Shown here: in pieces, positions 1-7,408 of the stretch
Layout: every line of letters begins with the position of its first letter
Numbering within the stretch: the stretch's first letter is position 1
DNA from: Candidatus Kapaibacterium sp.
GTDB lineage: Bacteria > Bacteroidota > Ignavibacteria > Kapaibacteriales > UBA2268
DNA length: 20,313 bases
Assembly: GCA_028691175.1 (NCBI GenBank)
Contig: JAQUZU010000026.1
Coordinates: 1 to 20,313 of the forward strand
Reading direction: 5' to 3'
The notes under the pieces: generated by a model
The model's input: only the letters and a program-made list of their open reading frames with translations
What the model was told of the DNA's origin: nothing
Database searches by the model: none
Translations under genes and position numbers: made by a program

Positions 1-686
1 CATACCGGAATTTTTCGCTGACATTCCTCGAAATGTTCGCTTTAAAGGGAATGTCCGATGCGGAAATTGCTCGGCGAATTCGATTTGAAAATCCGTCGCA
101 AATCATCGAGCAATACAAAAAAGGTCGCGGAATAATTCTGCTTTCGGCGCACTACGGTAATTGGGAGATGATGGCGCTTGCCGGAAAAGTCTGGCTCGGA
201 TTTAATAATTTGATACCTGTAAAGCGGTTGAAAAATTATTATGTAGATGATATGGTGAATGAAATCCGCGTTTATAACGGAAACCGGGTGGTAAATATGG
301 ATCGTGCCGCATTTACAATCATTAAAACACTTAAGCAGGGCGGGGCACTTGCATTGCTCGCAGACCAAGCGGCACACGAAGGCAAAGATATTTACGTGAA
401 ATTTTTTGGGCGTCCTGCTCTGACTTATGAAGCACCGGCAGAACTTGCTCTGAAGTTTGATGTTCCTTTTTTCGAGTGCTTTTGCGAACGGCAAACCGAC
501 GGCACGTACATAATTCGGCAAAATTTTATTGATACTTCAGATCTTGACTACAGCAAAGAAAATGTGCGAATTTTAACACAGCGACATGTGAAAATTCTTG
601 AAGATCAAATAAAAAAAATACCGGAGCAGTGGGCTTGGATGCACAAAAGATGGAAACATTCCGAAAAATGTAAGGAAAATCTCTGA
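1..686 (+). CDS. Lipid A lysophospholipid acyltransferase (LpxL/HtrB family), 5' end outside window
   Basis: Inner-membrane acyltransferase that adds a secondary acyl chain to lipid A or its precursor. The family signature is clear: an H-x4-E catalytic motif (HYGNWE, His codon at 150-152, Glu at 165-167), a central segment ending in ADQAA followed by FFGRPALT, and the C-terminal PEQWAWMHKRWK typical of LpxL/LpxM proteins. The frame is open from base 3 and the residues before the first ATG at 33 (YRNFSLTFLE) also match the family, so the ATG at 33 is internal and the true start lies upstream of the window. The visible part is about 228 residues; full members are usually about 290-310. It is followed after 1 bp by a heptosyltransferase gene, which supports an LPS role. 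Which acyl chain or which Lpx paralogue is meant cannot be decided here. Confidence 0.87.
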   Translation, partial: YRNFSLTFLEMFALKGMSDAEIARRIRFENPSQIIEQYKKGRGIILLSAHYGNWEMMALAGKVWLGFNNLIPVKRLKNYYVDDMVNEIRVYNGNRVVNMDRAAFTIIKTLKQGGALALLADQAAHEGKDIYVKFFGRPALTYEAPAELALKFDVPFFECFCERQTDGTYIIRQNFIDTSDLDYSKENVRILTQRHVKILEDQIKKIPEQWAWMHKRWKHSEKCKENL

Positions 687-687
687 A

Positions 688-1728
688 ATGAGTAGCGACG
701 TAAAACGAATTCTTGTTATTCAAACGGCATTTATAGGCGATACGGCTCTGGCACTGTTTTTCGCTCAGCGACTAAAGAATAACTATCCGGATGCGGCAAT
801 CGAATTTGTCGCCACTCCGATTTCGGCGGAATTTGTTTCAAAAGCAAAATGTATCTCGAAGTGCTATGCGTATGATAAACGAAAATCCGATGCGAAATTT
901 GCCGGCATAAAAAAGAAGGCAGAGGAGATAAGCCAAAGCGGAAAATTCGATTTGCTGTTTTGCCTGCATAAATCTTTGCGGTCGAGTTTGCTCGCAAAAC
1001 ATATTGACGCAACAACGAAAATCGGTTTTGAAGATGCCGCCATTTCCTGCGTTTATGACCGGAAAGCAAAGTATATCCCACATTTGCACGAAATAGAACG
1101 CAATGCCCAACTGCTTGAAACATTTGAACTTAGCGATACAAACAATTTGCCGGAAATAAAGTTTTCCGAGGTACAGTTCCCGAAGGAAATTCGGCGGTAC
1201 ATAGATGATTTGAAATTTATTAAATCGGTGCTGATTGCTCCCGGTTCAGTCTGGAATACGAAGAAGTGGTTGCCGGAATATTTCCGCGACACCGCACTGA
1301 AACTGGAAAATTTCGGCTATCGGGTCGGGGTAATCGGAGCGAAGAATGAAATGGAACTATGCAATTATGTGGCAACAGCGTGTAGGGGAGCGAGAAATTT
1401 CGCCGGAAAAGTTACGCTTGCGGAGACAATTGCAATTATGAAATACTCGAATCTTGTGATTTGCAACGACAGTGCACCGACACATCTCGCGATGCTTGCC
1501 GGCATTCCGTCCGTTACTATTTATGGAGCAACCGCACCGCTGTTCGGATTTTATCCGCGAGGGCTAAATTCGGTCGCTGTGTGTGCCGAGGACTTGGAAT
1601 GCCAACCCTGCATGATTCACGGCTCTGACCAATGTCCGCGGCACGAAAAAAAATTATGTTGCCTGAAGCAGGTAACGCCGGAAAGAGTTGCCGAAATTGC
1701 CGAGAACATTTTGAAAAACAGCAGATGA
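688..1728 (+). CDS. waaF: Glycosyltransferase family 9, probable ADP-heptose:LPS heptosyltransferase II
   Basis: Transfers heptose from ADP-heptose to the LPS inner core on the cytoplasmic face of the inner membrane. The 346-residue length fits family GT9. Visible landmarks are the N-terminal RILVIQTAFIGDTALA (residues 7-22, with the GD pair at 17-18), APGSVWNTKKW (184-194) at the start of the nucleotide-sugar-binding domain, and NDSAPTHLAMLAGIP (260-274), the sugar-nucleotide motif of GT9. The C-terminal CQPC...CPRHEKKLCC cysteine pattern resembles WaaF more than WaaC. The ATG sits 1 bp after the stop of the acyltransferase gene, and AAGGA at 672-676 inside that gene can serve as ribosome binding site, so the two are probably co-transcribed. 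The exact acceptor position is inferred from family resemblance only; another GT9 specificity is possible. Confidence 0.85.
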   Translation: MSSDVKRILVIQTAFIGDTALALFFAQRLKNNYPDAAIEFVATPISAEFVSKAKCISKCYAYDKRKSDAKFAGIKKKAEEISQSGKFDLLFCLHKSLRSSLLAKHIDATTKIGFEDAAISCVYDRKAKYIPHLHEIERNAQLLETFELSDTNNLPEIKFSEVQFPKEIRRYIDDLKFIKSVLIAPGSVWNTKKWLPEYFRDTALKLENFGYRVGVIGAKNEMELCNYVATACRGARNFAGKVTLAETIAIMKYSNLVICNDSAPTHLAMLAGIPSVTIYGATAPLFGFYPRGLNSVAVCAEDLECQPCMIHGSDQCPRHEKKLCCLKQVTPERVAEIAENILKNSR

Positions 1729-1731
1729 AAT

Positions 1732-2430
1732 CTATTCCTTTGGCATACCTTTGATAAAAACACGAAAAACCGGATCATCTTCGCAGTCCGTGTTAAAACT
1801 TATGGCACCGTGGAAAAGTTTCTTTTCGGTGGGCGAGAAAGTTACAGAAAGTTTCGTCGCGACTCCGGGCTCAAGTATGTCGCCTGGTTTCAGATTGACA
1901 GTCAGATTTCCGTCCGAAATCGATAAGTCTTTGATTGTTATAGGTTTATCTGTTGAGTTGGTAAGCGAAACATCTTGTGTATAATGTTGGGTAGTCTCAA
2001 AATTAATGAAAACGAGGTACTCGTTCGGTGCAAACGAAATCGGATAAACGATATTGCATTGAATGAAAATATACATTTCCTCCTGCTGCGGGATATTCGT
2101 ATAGATTGCAACGGCTTTTTTTACGTTGCCTTTGTAACCCGTGGTACGAAAATTGATTGTAAGGGTTGCGGTGTCTCCGGCAACAATCGTATATTTGTCA
2201 AGTGGCGTCGAAGTGCATCCGCAGGCGGGTTTGATATCGGTAATACGCAGAGTGTCCGTGCCGGGATTGGTAATTTTTACTTTAGCGGAAATGATTTTTT
2301 GCTTTGGAGAGACATTTCCGAAGTCATATAAATAATTATTATCAAGTCCTGAAAATAATATTTGTGGTTGCGCGTTTATATCTAATAAAAAAATTAGGAA
2401 AAAAAATGAAGTAATAAACAAGTTTTTCAT
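1732..2430 (-). CDS. Exported DUF1573 domain protein
   Basis: A 232-residue protein of unknown function. Residues 1-20 are a hydrophobic signal peptide (FITSFFFLIFLL core, probable cleavage after INA). Residues about 36-115 match DUF1573: YDFGNVSPKQK, KITNPGTDTLRITDI, the signature ACGCTSTP with Cys70 and Cys72, then VAGDTATLTINF and TTGYKGNVKKAV leading to YTN. This Ig-like fold is common in secreted and periplasmic Bacteroidota proteins. The second half (about 130-228) looks like a further Ig-like domain (LSDGN...PGDILEPGVATKLSVTF). No lipobox cysteine follows the signal peptide. A purine-rich GGAA about 10 bases upstream of the ATG is a plausible ribosome binding site. It is convergent with waaF with 3 bp between stop codons, and divergent from the response regulator gene. 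Confidence 0.85.
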   Translation of the reverse strand: MKNLFITSFFFLIFLLDINAQPQILFSGLDNNYLYDFGNVSPKQKIISAKVKITNPGTDTLRITDIKPACGCTSTPLDKYTIVAGDTATLTINFRTTGYKGNVKKAVAIYTNIPQQEEMYIFIQCNIVYPISFAPNEYLVFINFETTQHYTQDVSLTNSTDKPITIKDLSISDGNLTVNLKPGDILEPGVATKLSVTFSPTEKKLFHGAISFNTDCEDDPVFRVFIKGMPKE

Positions 2431-2508
2431 GTGAGATTTCCGAAAAATTTTATAAATTCGAAAATATAAAACGGATAACCGAACAAAATATTAGAGAAGT
2501 TAAAAAAA
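2431..2508. promoter_or_regulatory. Divergent intergenic region between DUF1573 and response regulator genes
   Basis: This AT-rich 78-bp gap must hold the start signals of two divergent genes. No perfect TAnnTTTG element is present. The nearest plus-strand candidate is TAAATTCG, around 2452-2459 (one mismatch); on the minus strand TAATATTTTG is close but has an extra base. No TACGTA site is present, so the response regulator does not appear to control its own promoter through the paired site seen at 3179 and 19100. AGAGAAG, ending about 9 bases before the ATG at 2509, is a possible ribosome binding site. Confidence 0.45.
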
Positions 2509-3162
2509 ATGATTGATGAAACCGAACAAAATATCATAGAACTAGTAATTGCAGATGATCACGAATTAGTAAGATCGGGAATTATCCGAGTGCTCAGTGT
2601 GTTTAAACAGATTCAGGTTGTAGGCGAGGCCGCAAACGGAGTCGAAGCAGTCGAGATGATTGAAGATCTAAAGCCGGATGTGGCTCTGATCGATATTTTA
2701 ATGCCGCAAATGGACGGCGTGGGAGTAGTGAAAATCCTGAAAATGCATCATTGCGAGACAAAACTCGTGATGTTGACTGCGTTCGAGGATTTCTCGTATA
2801 TCGATAGGGCGCTGATTGTCGGTGCGGACGGCTATCTCGCAAAAGATATTAACGGAGCGGAACTCGCGGATGCGATTAAAACGGCTAATCGCGGGAAACG
2901 CGTCTTTAGTTCGACGATTTTGCAGATGATGAATGCACGAAAAATGAACTTGAAAGGAGATGGGGCGTTTGTAGCAATCACGCACCGTGAACAAGATGTT
3001 TTGAATTTAATCGCGGACGGAAAAAGCAACAAGGAGATTTCGACCGAATTATTTCTCTCGGTACGTACGGTCGAGGCACATCGTGCTAACCTTATGATGA
3101 AATTAGGTATTACAAGCACGGCCGGGCTGATTCGCTACGCCGTGATAAATTATCCGAAATAA
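2509..3162 (+). CDS. NarL/LuxR-type two-component response regulator
   Basis: A 217-residue cytoplasmic transcription factor with the standard two-domain layout. The receiver domain spans about residues 9-130, with the acidic pair Asp16-Asp17, phospho-acceptor Asp62 (LIDILMPQMDG), switch Thr90 (VMLTAF) and Lys112 (GYLAKD) all present, so it should be phosphorylatable. A GerE/LuxR helix-turn-helix occupies about 155-215 (HREQDVLNLIADGKSNKEIS, then LSVRTVEAHRANLMMKLGI). The length is typical for the family. No histidine kinase gene is adjacent, so it is an orphan in this window. It ends 82 bp before the tail-collar gene, and that gap carries a paired palindromic site of the geometry this family can bind, which makes it the natural candidate regulator of the surface-protein genes downstream. 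This role is inferred from position and site geometry only. Confidence 0.95.
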   Translation: MIDETEQNIIELVIADDHELVRSGIIRVLSVFKQIQVVGEAANGVEAVEMIEDLKPDVALIDILMPQMDGVGVVKILKMHHCETKLVMLTAFEDFSYIDRALIVGADGYLAKDINGAELADAIKTANRGKRVFSSTILQMMNARKMNLKGDGAFVAITHREQDVLNLIADGKSNKEISTELFLSVRTVEAHRANLMMKLGITSTAGLIRYAVINYPK

Positions 3163-3178
3163 CCATTATGTGTTAAAT

Positions 3179-3194
3179 TACGTATTTCTACGTA
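3179..3194. promoter_or_regulatory. Paired palindromic operator TACGTA-N4-TACGTA, copy 1
   Basis: Two copies of the self-complementary hexamer TACGTA (3179-3184 and 3189-3194) are separated by TTTC, giving a 10-bp centre-to-centre distance, one helical turn. The right copy is the core of a perfect 14-bp palindrome, TTTCTACGTAGAAA (3185-3198). The pair ends 22 bp before a -7-like element. The same arrangement recurs at 19100-19115. Function as a regulator binding site is inferred from the shared spacing and location. Confidence 0.72.
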
Positions 3195-3216
3195 GAAAAA
3201 AATAAAATCAAAGACG

Positions 3217-3224
3217 TAATTTTG
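3217..3224 (+). promoter_or_regulatory. Bacteroidota-type -7 promoter element for the tail-collar/giant gene pair
   Basis: TAATTTTG matches the Bacteroidota sigma consensus TAnnTTTG perfectly. At the expected -33 position (20-bp spacer, 3194-3196) there is AGA instead of TTG, and that position directly abuts the paired TACGTA operator, so the promoter may depend on an activator. Transcription would start near 3229-3232, leaving a leader of only about 13-16 bases that contains the AGGAAG ribosome binding site (3235-3240) before the ATG at 3245. Confidence 0.7.
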
Positions 3225-3244
3225 TACCTTGGATAGGAAGCGAT

Positions 3245-5419
3245 ATGAAAATTAATAAATCAAATAGCGGATTTTATATGGCAAGCTTAAAGAAAATATT
3301 TGCGAATTTGTTAATTGGAACGGCATTTTTTCCGATTGCACTCGCGGTAGCTGAGGCACAAGATGCAACAAAGAACGTCGGAATCGGTACTGATACCCCG
3401 AATGCCTCGGCTCTGCTGGACTTAGACGTTTACGATAATGTAATGTTTCCGACTAAACTCGGATTGCTTATCCCGCGTGTAAGTCTTACCGGTACAAACG
3501 ACCAGGCTACAATTGCGTCGCCGGTGGTGAGTCTGCTTGTATATAATATCAATACGACGGAGGGAGCATATGCGATCGTTCCGGGATTTTACTATTGGGG
3601 TGGCTCGGACTGGATAAAATTATCGACTAATACTGAAACCAATACGTATCTTCCACTTGCCGGAGGTACGATGACAGGTGCGATTAACGGAATTACCGAT
3701 CTTACAGCTACCGGAAACATTTATTTTTCCGATCTTATTCCGGGTAAATATGTCGTTACTTCCCCGGCCGGGCAACTTGCGACAACCGATTTGCCGACCT
3801 ACTCTGCCGGAACGGGAATTACCCTGACACCGCAGACAAGTCCAACCGTGAATACAGTAATTGCAGCAAATGCAGACGAAGCAATCTGGAATGCGGGAAA
3901 ACTTCAGGGAAAAACAATTGATCCAACTGCACCGACTGACGGACAGACTATTGTCTGGGATCAAACTTCGCAAACCTGGAAGACGACAGCATTACCGGTT
4001 ACAAATACGCCGGACAGAATTGCATTCTTTAATTCTACCGGAAATATTGCGACAAACGATCATTTGCGCTATGATGCGACAACTCAAAGAATCGGAATCG
4101 GTGTAGCAGCTGCTTCCGGCATTTCGCAAGCGGTGCAGTTGAATGACGGAAATTTCTTTCTTACCCGTACTTCAGGAAGTGATAATGCGGAATTGCGTTT
4201 TGGTGCCGTAAATAGTGGGGCAGCAGGGTGCTATATAGGAATAAAAGCAATAAATGTTAATCCGGAAAGTAACGCAAATAATTCGCATAATACGTATATT
4301 TTGCCGGTTGAACGTGGAACGCAGGGGCAAGTCCTGAGCGTCGGAAGTGTTAATAATAGTGAAGTACAATTGGCTTGGGGGGATATTCCGAGCCTTCCGT
4401 CCGGAACGGCGCAGGGGCAAACATTAAGATATGACGGTACAAATTGGGTAGCAAGCGATGTGCTTACGATTGCTCCGGCTATTGCCGATCCTGCTACTCC
4501 GGCGACGGTTACTGTAAGCGGCAATTTAAATGTTACCGGCGAAATTGATCCGGTAGCGATTATAATGCAGCCGCAGGAAACTGCTCCGACGGCAACCGAA
4601 GGAAAATTCTATTACGATAATGCTGCAAAAAAAATTAAAGTGTATGACGGAACAGATTGGAAAACAACTGCCACTACCGACGATCTAGCATCATCGGCGG
4701 CAGTCCCGACCGGTGCGATTATGCAGTTTGCCGGAGCAGCTGCTCCGACAGGCTGGCTGCTGTGCAACGGTGCTGCGGTAAGCAGAACAGAGTATGCGGC
4801 ATTGTATGATGTAATTGGCACAACTTATAGCGCCGGCAATAGCGACGAGACTACATTTAATCTGCCGAACATGCAGCAACGTTTCCCGTTGGGTGCTACC
4901 GGAAGTGAGGCACTTGGTACGACCGGTGGCGATGCAGAAGTAACCTTGACAGAAGCACAAATGCCGCCCCATTCGCATAGAATAAAATTGGCGGCGCCAA
5001 TGCCGACCATACCTGACGGTGAAACCGCTGAGGTATCGATGTGGAATCCTGCCGGACTAACAAATGCCGGATTGCAATTTCATGGGGTTGGTGGTAGTAC
5101 TACCTTCTCTACATCGTGGAATACAACAGGACCGCCACCGACCAGGTATGATCTTCTTACGAATGATGCATATAATGTATATCTTTCGGCATGGTTTAAT
5201 ATTGATAACGATATTTATAGTCCTGGTCGATCCTGTCTTCCTTTGAGATATACAGATGGTTTCACGCCGACGGAGAATAATCCATGGCCGTATTTCGTAT
5301 ATTTAAAAAAGAATAACGTTATAGAGGCTACCGGCGGTGCAAGTGAAACTGCAACAGCTGCAGAACCGCACAACAATATGCCTCCGTATATTATAGTAAA
5401 TTATATTATTAAGTACTAA
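3245..5419 (+). CDS. Secreted tail-collar domain protein (tail-fibre-tip-like surface protein)
   Basis: A 724-residue exported protein. After an N-terminal signal peptide (hydrophobic stretch about residues 18-36, probable cleavage after AEA, residue 38) comes NVGIGTDTPNASALLDL (44-60), a motif common at the start of Bacteroidota surface proteins of this kind. The middle contains degenerate short repeats of the type DGQT-W-DQTSQTWKTT, GQTLRYDGTNWVAS and KIKVYDGTDWKTT. The phage tail collar domain begins at Gly490 (GAIMQFAG, APTGWLLCNG, RTEYAALYDVIGTTYSAG, TTFNLPNMQQRFPLGATG, then TLTEAQMPPHSH) and closes with the canonical end HNNMPPYIIVNYIIK (709-723), so it is complete. The start at 3245 is favoured by AGGAAG four bases upstream; Met12 (3278) would also leave a signal peptide. 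The giant gene follows after 6 bp, probably as the same transcript. No phage genes surround it, which suggests a cellular adhesin or binding role; the ligand is unknown. Confidence 0.88.
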   Translation: MKINKSNSGFYMASLKKIFANLLIGTAFFPIALAVAEAQDATKNVGIGTDTPNASALLDLDVYDNVMFPTKLGLLIPRVSLTGTNDQATIASPVVSLLVYNINTTEGAYAIVPGFYYWGGSDWIKLSTNTETNTYLPLAGGTMTGAINGITDLTATGNIYFSDLIPGKYVVTSPAGQLATTDLPTYSAGTGITLTPQTSPTVNTVIAANADEAIWNAGKLQGKTIDPTAPTDGQTIVWDQTSQTWKTTALPVTNTPDRIAFFNSTGNIATNDHLRYDATTQRIGIGVAAASGISQAVQLNDGNFFLTRTSGSDNAELRFGAVNSGAAGCYIGIKAINVNPESNANNSHNTYILPVERGTQGQVLSVGSVNNSEVQLAWGDIPSLPSGTAQGQTLRYDGTNWVASDVLTIAPAIADPATPATVTVSGNLNVTGEIDPVAIIMQPQETAPTATEGKFYYDNAAKKIKVYDGTDWKTTATTDDLASSAAVPTGAIMQFAGAAAPTGWLLCNGAAVSRTEYAALYDVIGTTYSAGNSDETTFNLPNMQQRFPLGATGSEALGTTGGDAEVTLTEAQMPPHSHRIKLAAPMPTIPDGETAEVSMWNPAGLTNAGLQFHGVGGSTTFSTSWNTTGPPPTRYDLLTNDAYNVYLSAWFNIDNDIYSPGRSCLPLRYTDGFTPTENNPWPYFVYLKKNNVIEATGGASETATAAEPHNNMPPYIIVNYIIKY

Positions 5420-5425
5420 AGCGAA

Positions 5426-7408
5426 GTGAAGAAGCGAATTAACATATTGACGAAATTGTGGCTTTTCGTGCTGTTTGCAATAGCGGGAACGGTGGGCACA
5501 AGTGCGCAAAATTCGCTTTTCAATATCGGAAATTCCGCAAAAATGAAGTTCTCGCGTGGAGCGGTTGCCCGCATTAACGGCGACTACACTGTAGCAGAAA
5601 ATGCGACCGTAACGCAAAACGGAACGATTACCCTGACAGGCAATTTGACTAATAACGGTACGCAAGTTGCCACTGAGGGCGGATGGATATTTATCGGCGA
5701 CGCAATATCTCTGATTTCCGGCTCCGGTAGCACGCAATTCTACCGCGTATTTGTAAATAAATCGAACAAAACAGATGAAGTGCAACTAAATCTTGTGCCA
5801 TCCGGTAGTAACGGTTTTTTGGTATTACTGAATGGAACTTTCCACATAAACGGCACTTCGGTTTATAGTCATCCGATATTTGTATCAAGTAGTGGCCGGA
5901 TTGAAATCCCCGGTACTGCCGGTTTTTGGCTTGAAAATGAAAATGTAATCATCACTTCTTCAAATGCCGATATGCTTCTTGCGGGCTTGCTGAAAATTGA
6001 TGCCGGCATATTGAATATCGGCTCGGAGGTAGGTCATGCTCTTCGATATAATGGTGATGCGACTACGACCGGAGAATTGCAAATTGCCGGTGGCGAACTG
6101 AATATCGCCGGCGGTCTTTTCGCAAATGAAAGCGGGAAAAATCTTGACTTTATGCAAACCGGTGGCGAACTGAACATTGCGACAGCAGGTGAATTGACGA
6201 GTGAAGTGTTTGCCCTTGCAGAAAACGATAAAATGACTGCAACCGGTGGCGAGATTGTTTTGAAAAATACTTCAAGTGTTTATGCAGAGTATTACGTGGC
6301 AGTAACTGACGAAAATGCAAATATTTCCGCCGGACACACTCTGAAAATTGATGCCGCGACCACGTCCGCGAATGCAACTTTTGATATTAATACGACGGCT
6401 GCAGTCGGCAATCTGCTTATGACCGGCACAAATAATCCGATTGTTAAAATCGGCGGACGCGATTTGACTGCTATGGGCGATGTTACCGTTGCCGGTAGCG
6501 GTATCGGGCTGTTCAATCAAAACGGCTTCGACGTGAAAGTCGGCGGAAACTGGAACCACAATATTGCTACAAACAGCGGTTTGGCTCAGAGCAATAAAAG
6601 TATTGTTTTTTTTGGCAGCGGAGCACAGGCGATTAATACGACCGTTCCCGATTTGAAACCGGAATTTTCGCGATTGATGCTCGATAAAGATGCCGGTACT
6701 GTAGTATTGAATGCCGATATAAGCATTACTAGTTCGCTACGACTTATTGGCGGAGCGGGCAAGCATTCGCTGCTTGATCTGAATGACAATAATATTACTT
6801 TATTGCCTGCTGCAAATGTTTATGCGGCAATCGAAGAGACAGGTGCAAATACTTTTTTGTCCTTGTTTGACAACACGCATTTCATAACCAATACCGGTAT
6901 ATCACTCGACACAACAAAAGGCAGATTGGTCAAAATGATTGCTTCGGACGATAATGTTACCAATTTGGACAAAATTTATATGTTCCCTGTCGGTGGAGGA
7001 GAAATTTACTCGCCTTTGCAGCTTACTCTGAAAGCAAACAGATTTAGTTTTACACCGTCTCAAGCCAGAAATATCAGCATAAAAGTTGTTCCACAGGAAC
7101 ACCCGTCAGTAGAAGTTACCGGACGTGCGCTTCAGAGATATTGGAATATTGGCACAAATAATATTGCGATGTCGCCGGGCGGCGGAACGGTTCAAATTTG
7201 GTATAGTTCAACTATTGCTTCCGGGAGCGAGGGATATTATCATGTGTTGCTTTTTGCCCCTTCATATAATAATCCTGACGGCTATTGGCATATCGACCCG
7301 GGAGTAAATTCCGATGTGGTTGACTTTAACCTGAAGACGTTTTATTCGCAGGAAAATAATTGTATCAATGGCGACTGGACTGCCGGCGAACCGTCGGTAG
7401 CAAGTGCT
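5426..7408 (+). other. Giant protein, N-terminal section: signal peptide, first beta-helix, first PVG-RYW sandwich
   Basis: Residues 1-661. After the signal peptide come Gly/Asn/Thr-rich rungs such as NGTITLTGNLTNNGTQ and repeated 'GGELNIA' turns (around 6080-6180), indicating a right-handed beta-helix. The first sandwich begins at Phe520 (FPVGGGEIYSPLQL, 6983) and includes RALQRYWNIG and a closing INGDWTAGE near 7365-7388. Unlike the later units it has no G8-like entry segment, as expected for the amino end. Confidence 0.7.

Noticed and set aside
33..35. ATG at 33 as the true start of the acyltransferase
   Set aside because: The frame is open to the window edge and the residues before it match the LpxL family; a start here would leave the protein far too short.
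3185..3198. TTTCTACGTAGAAA followed by A-rich sequence as a terminator of the response regulator gene
   Set aside because: The palindrome has no loop, is short and AT-rich, and is followed by A rather than T residues on the plus strand; the recurring doublet explains it better as an operator.
3245..5419. Prophage remnant
   Set aside because: Only the collar domain is phage-like. A signal peptide is present and no capsid, terminase, integrase or other tail genes are seen, so a cellular surface protein is more likely.
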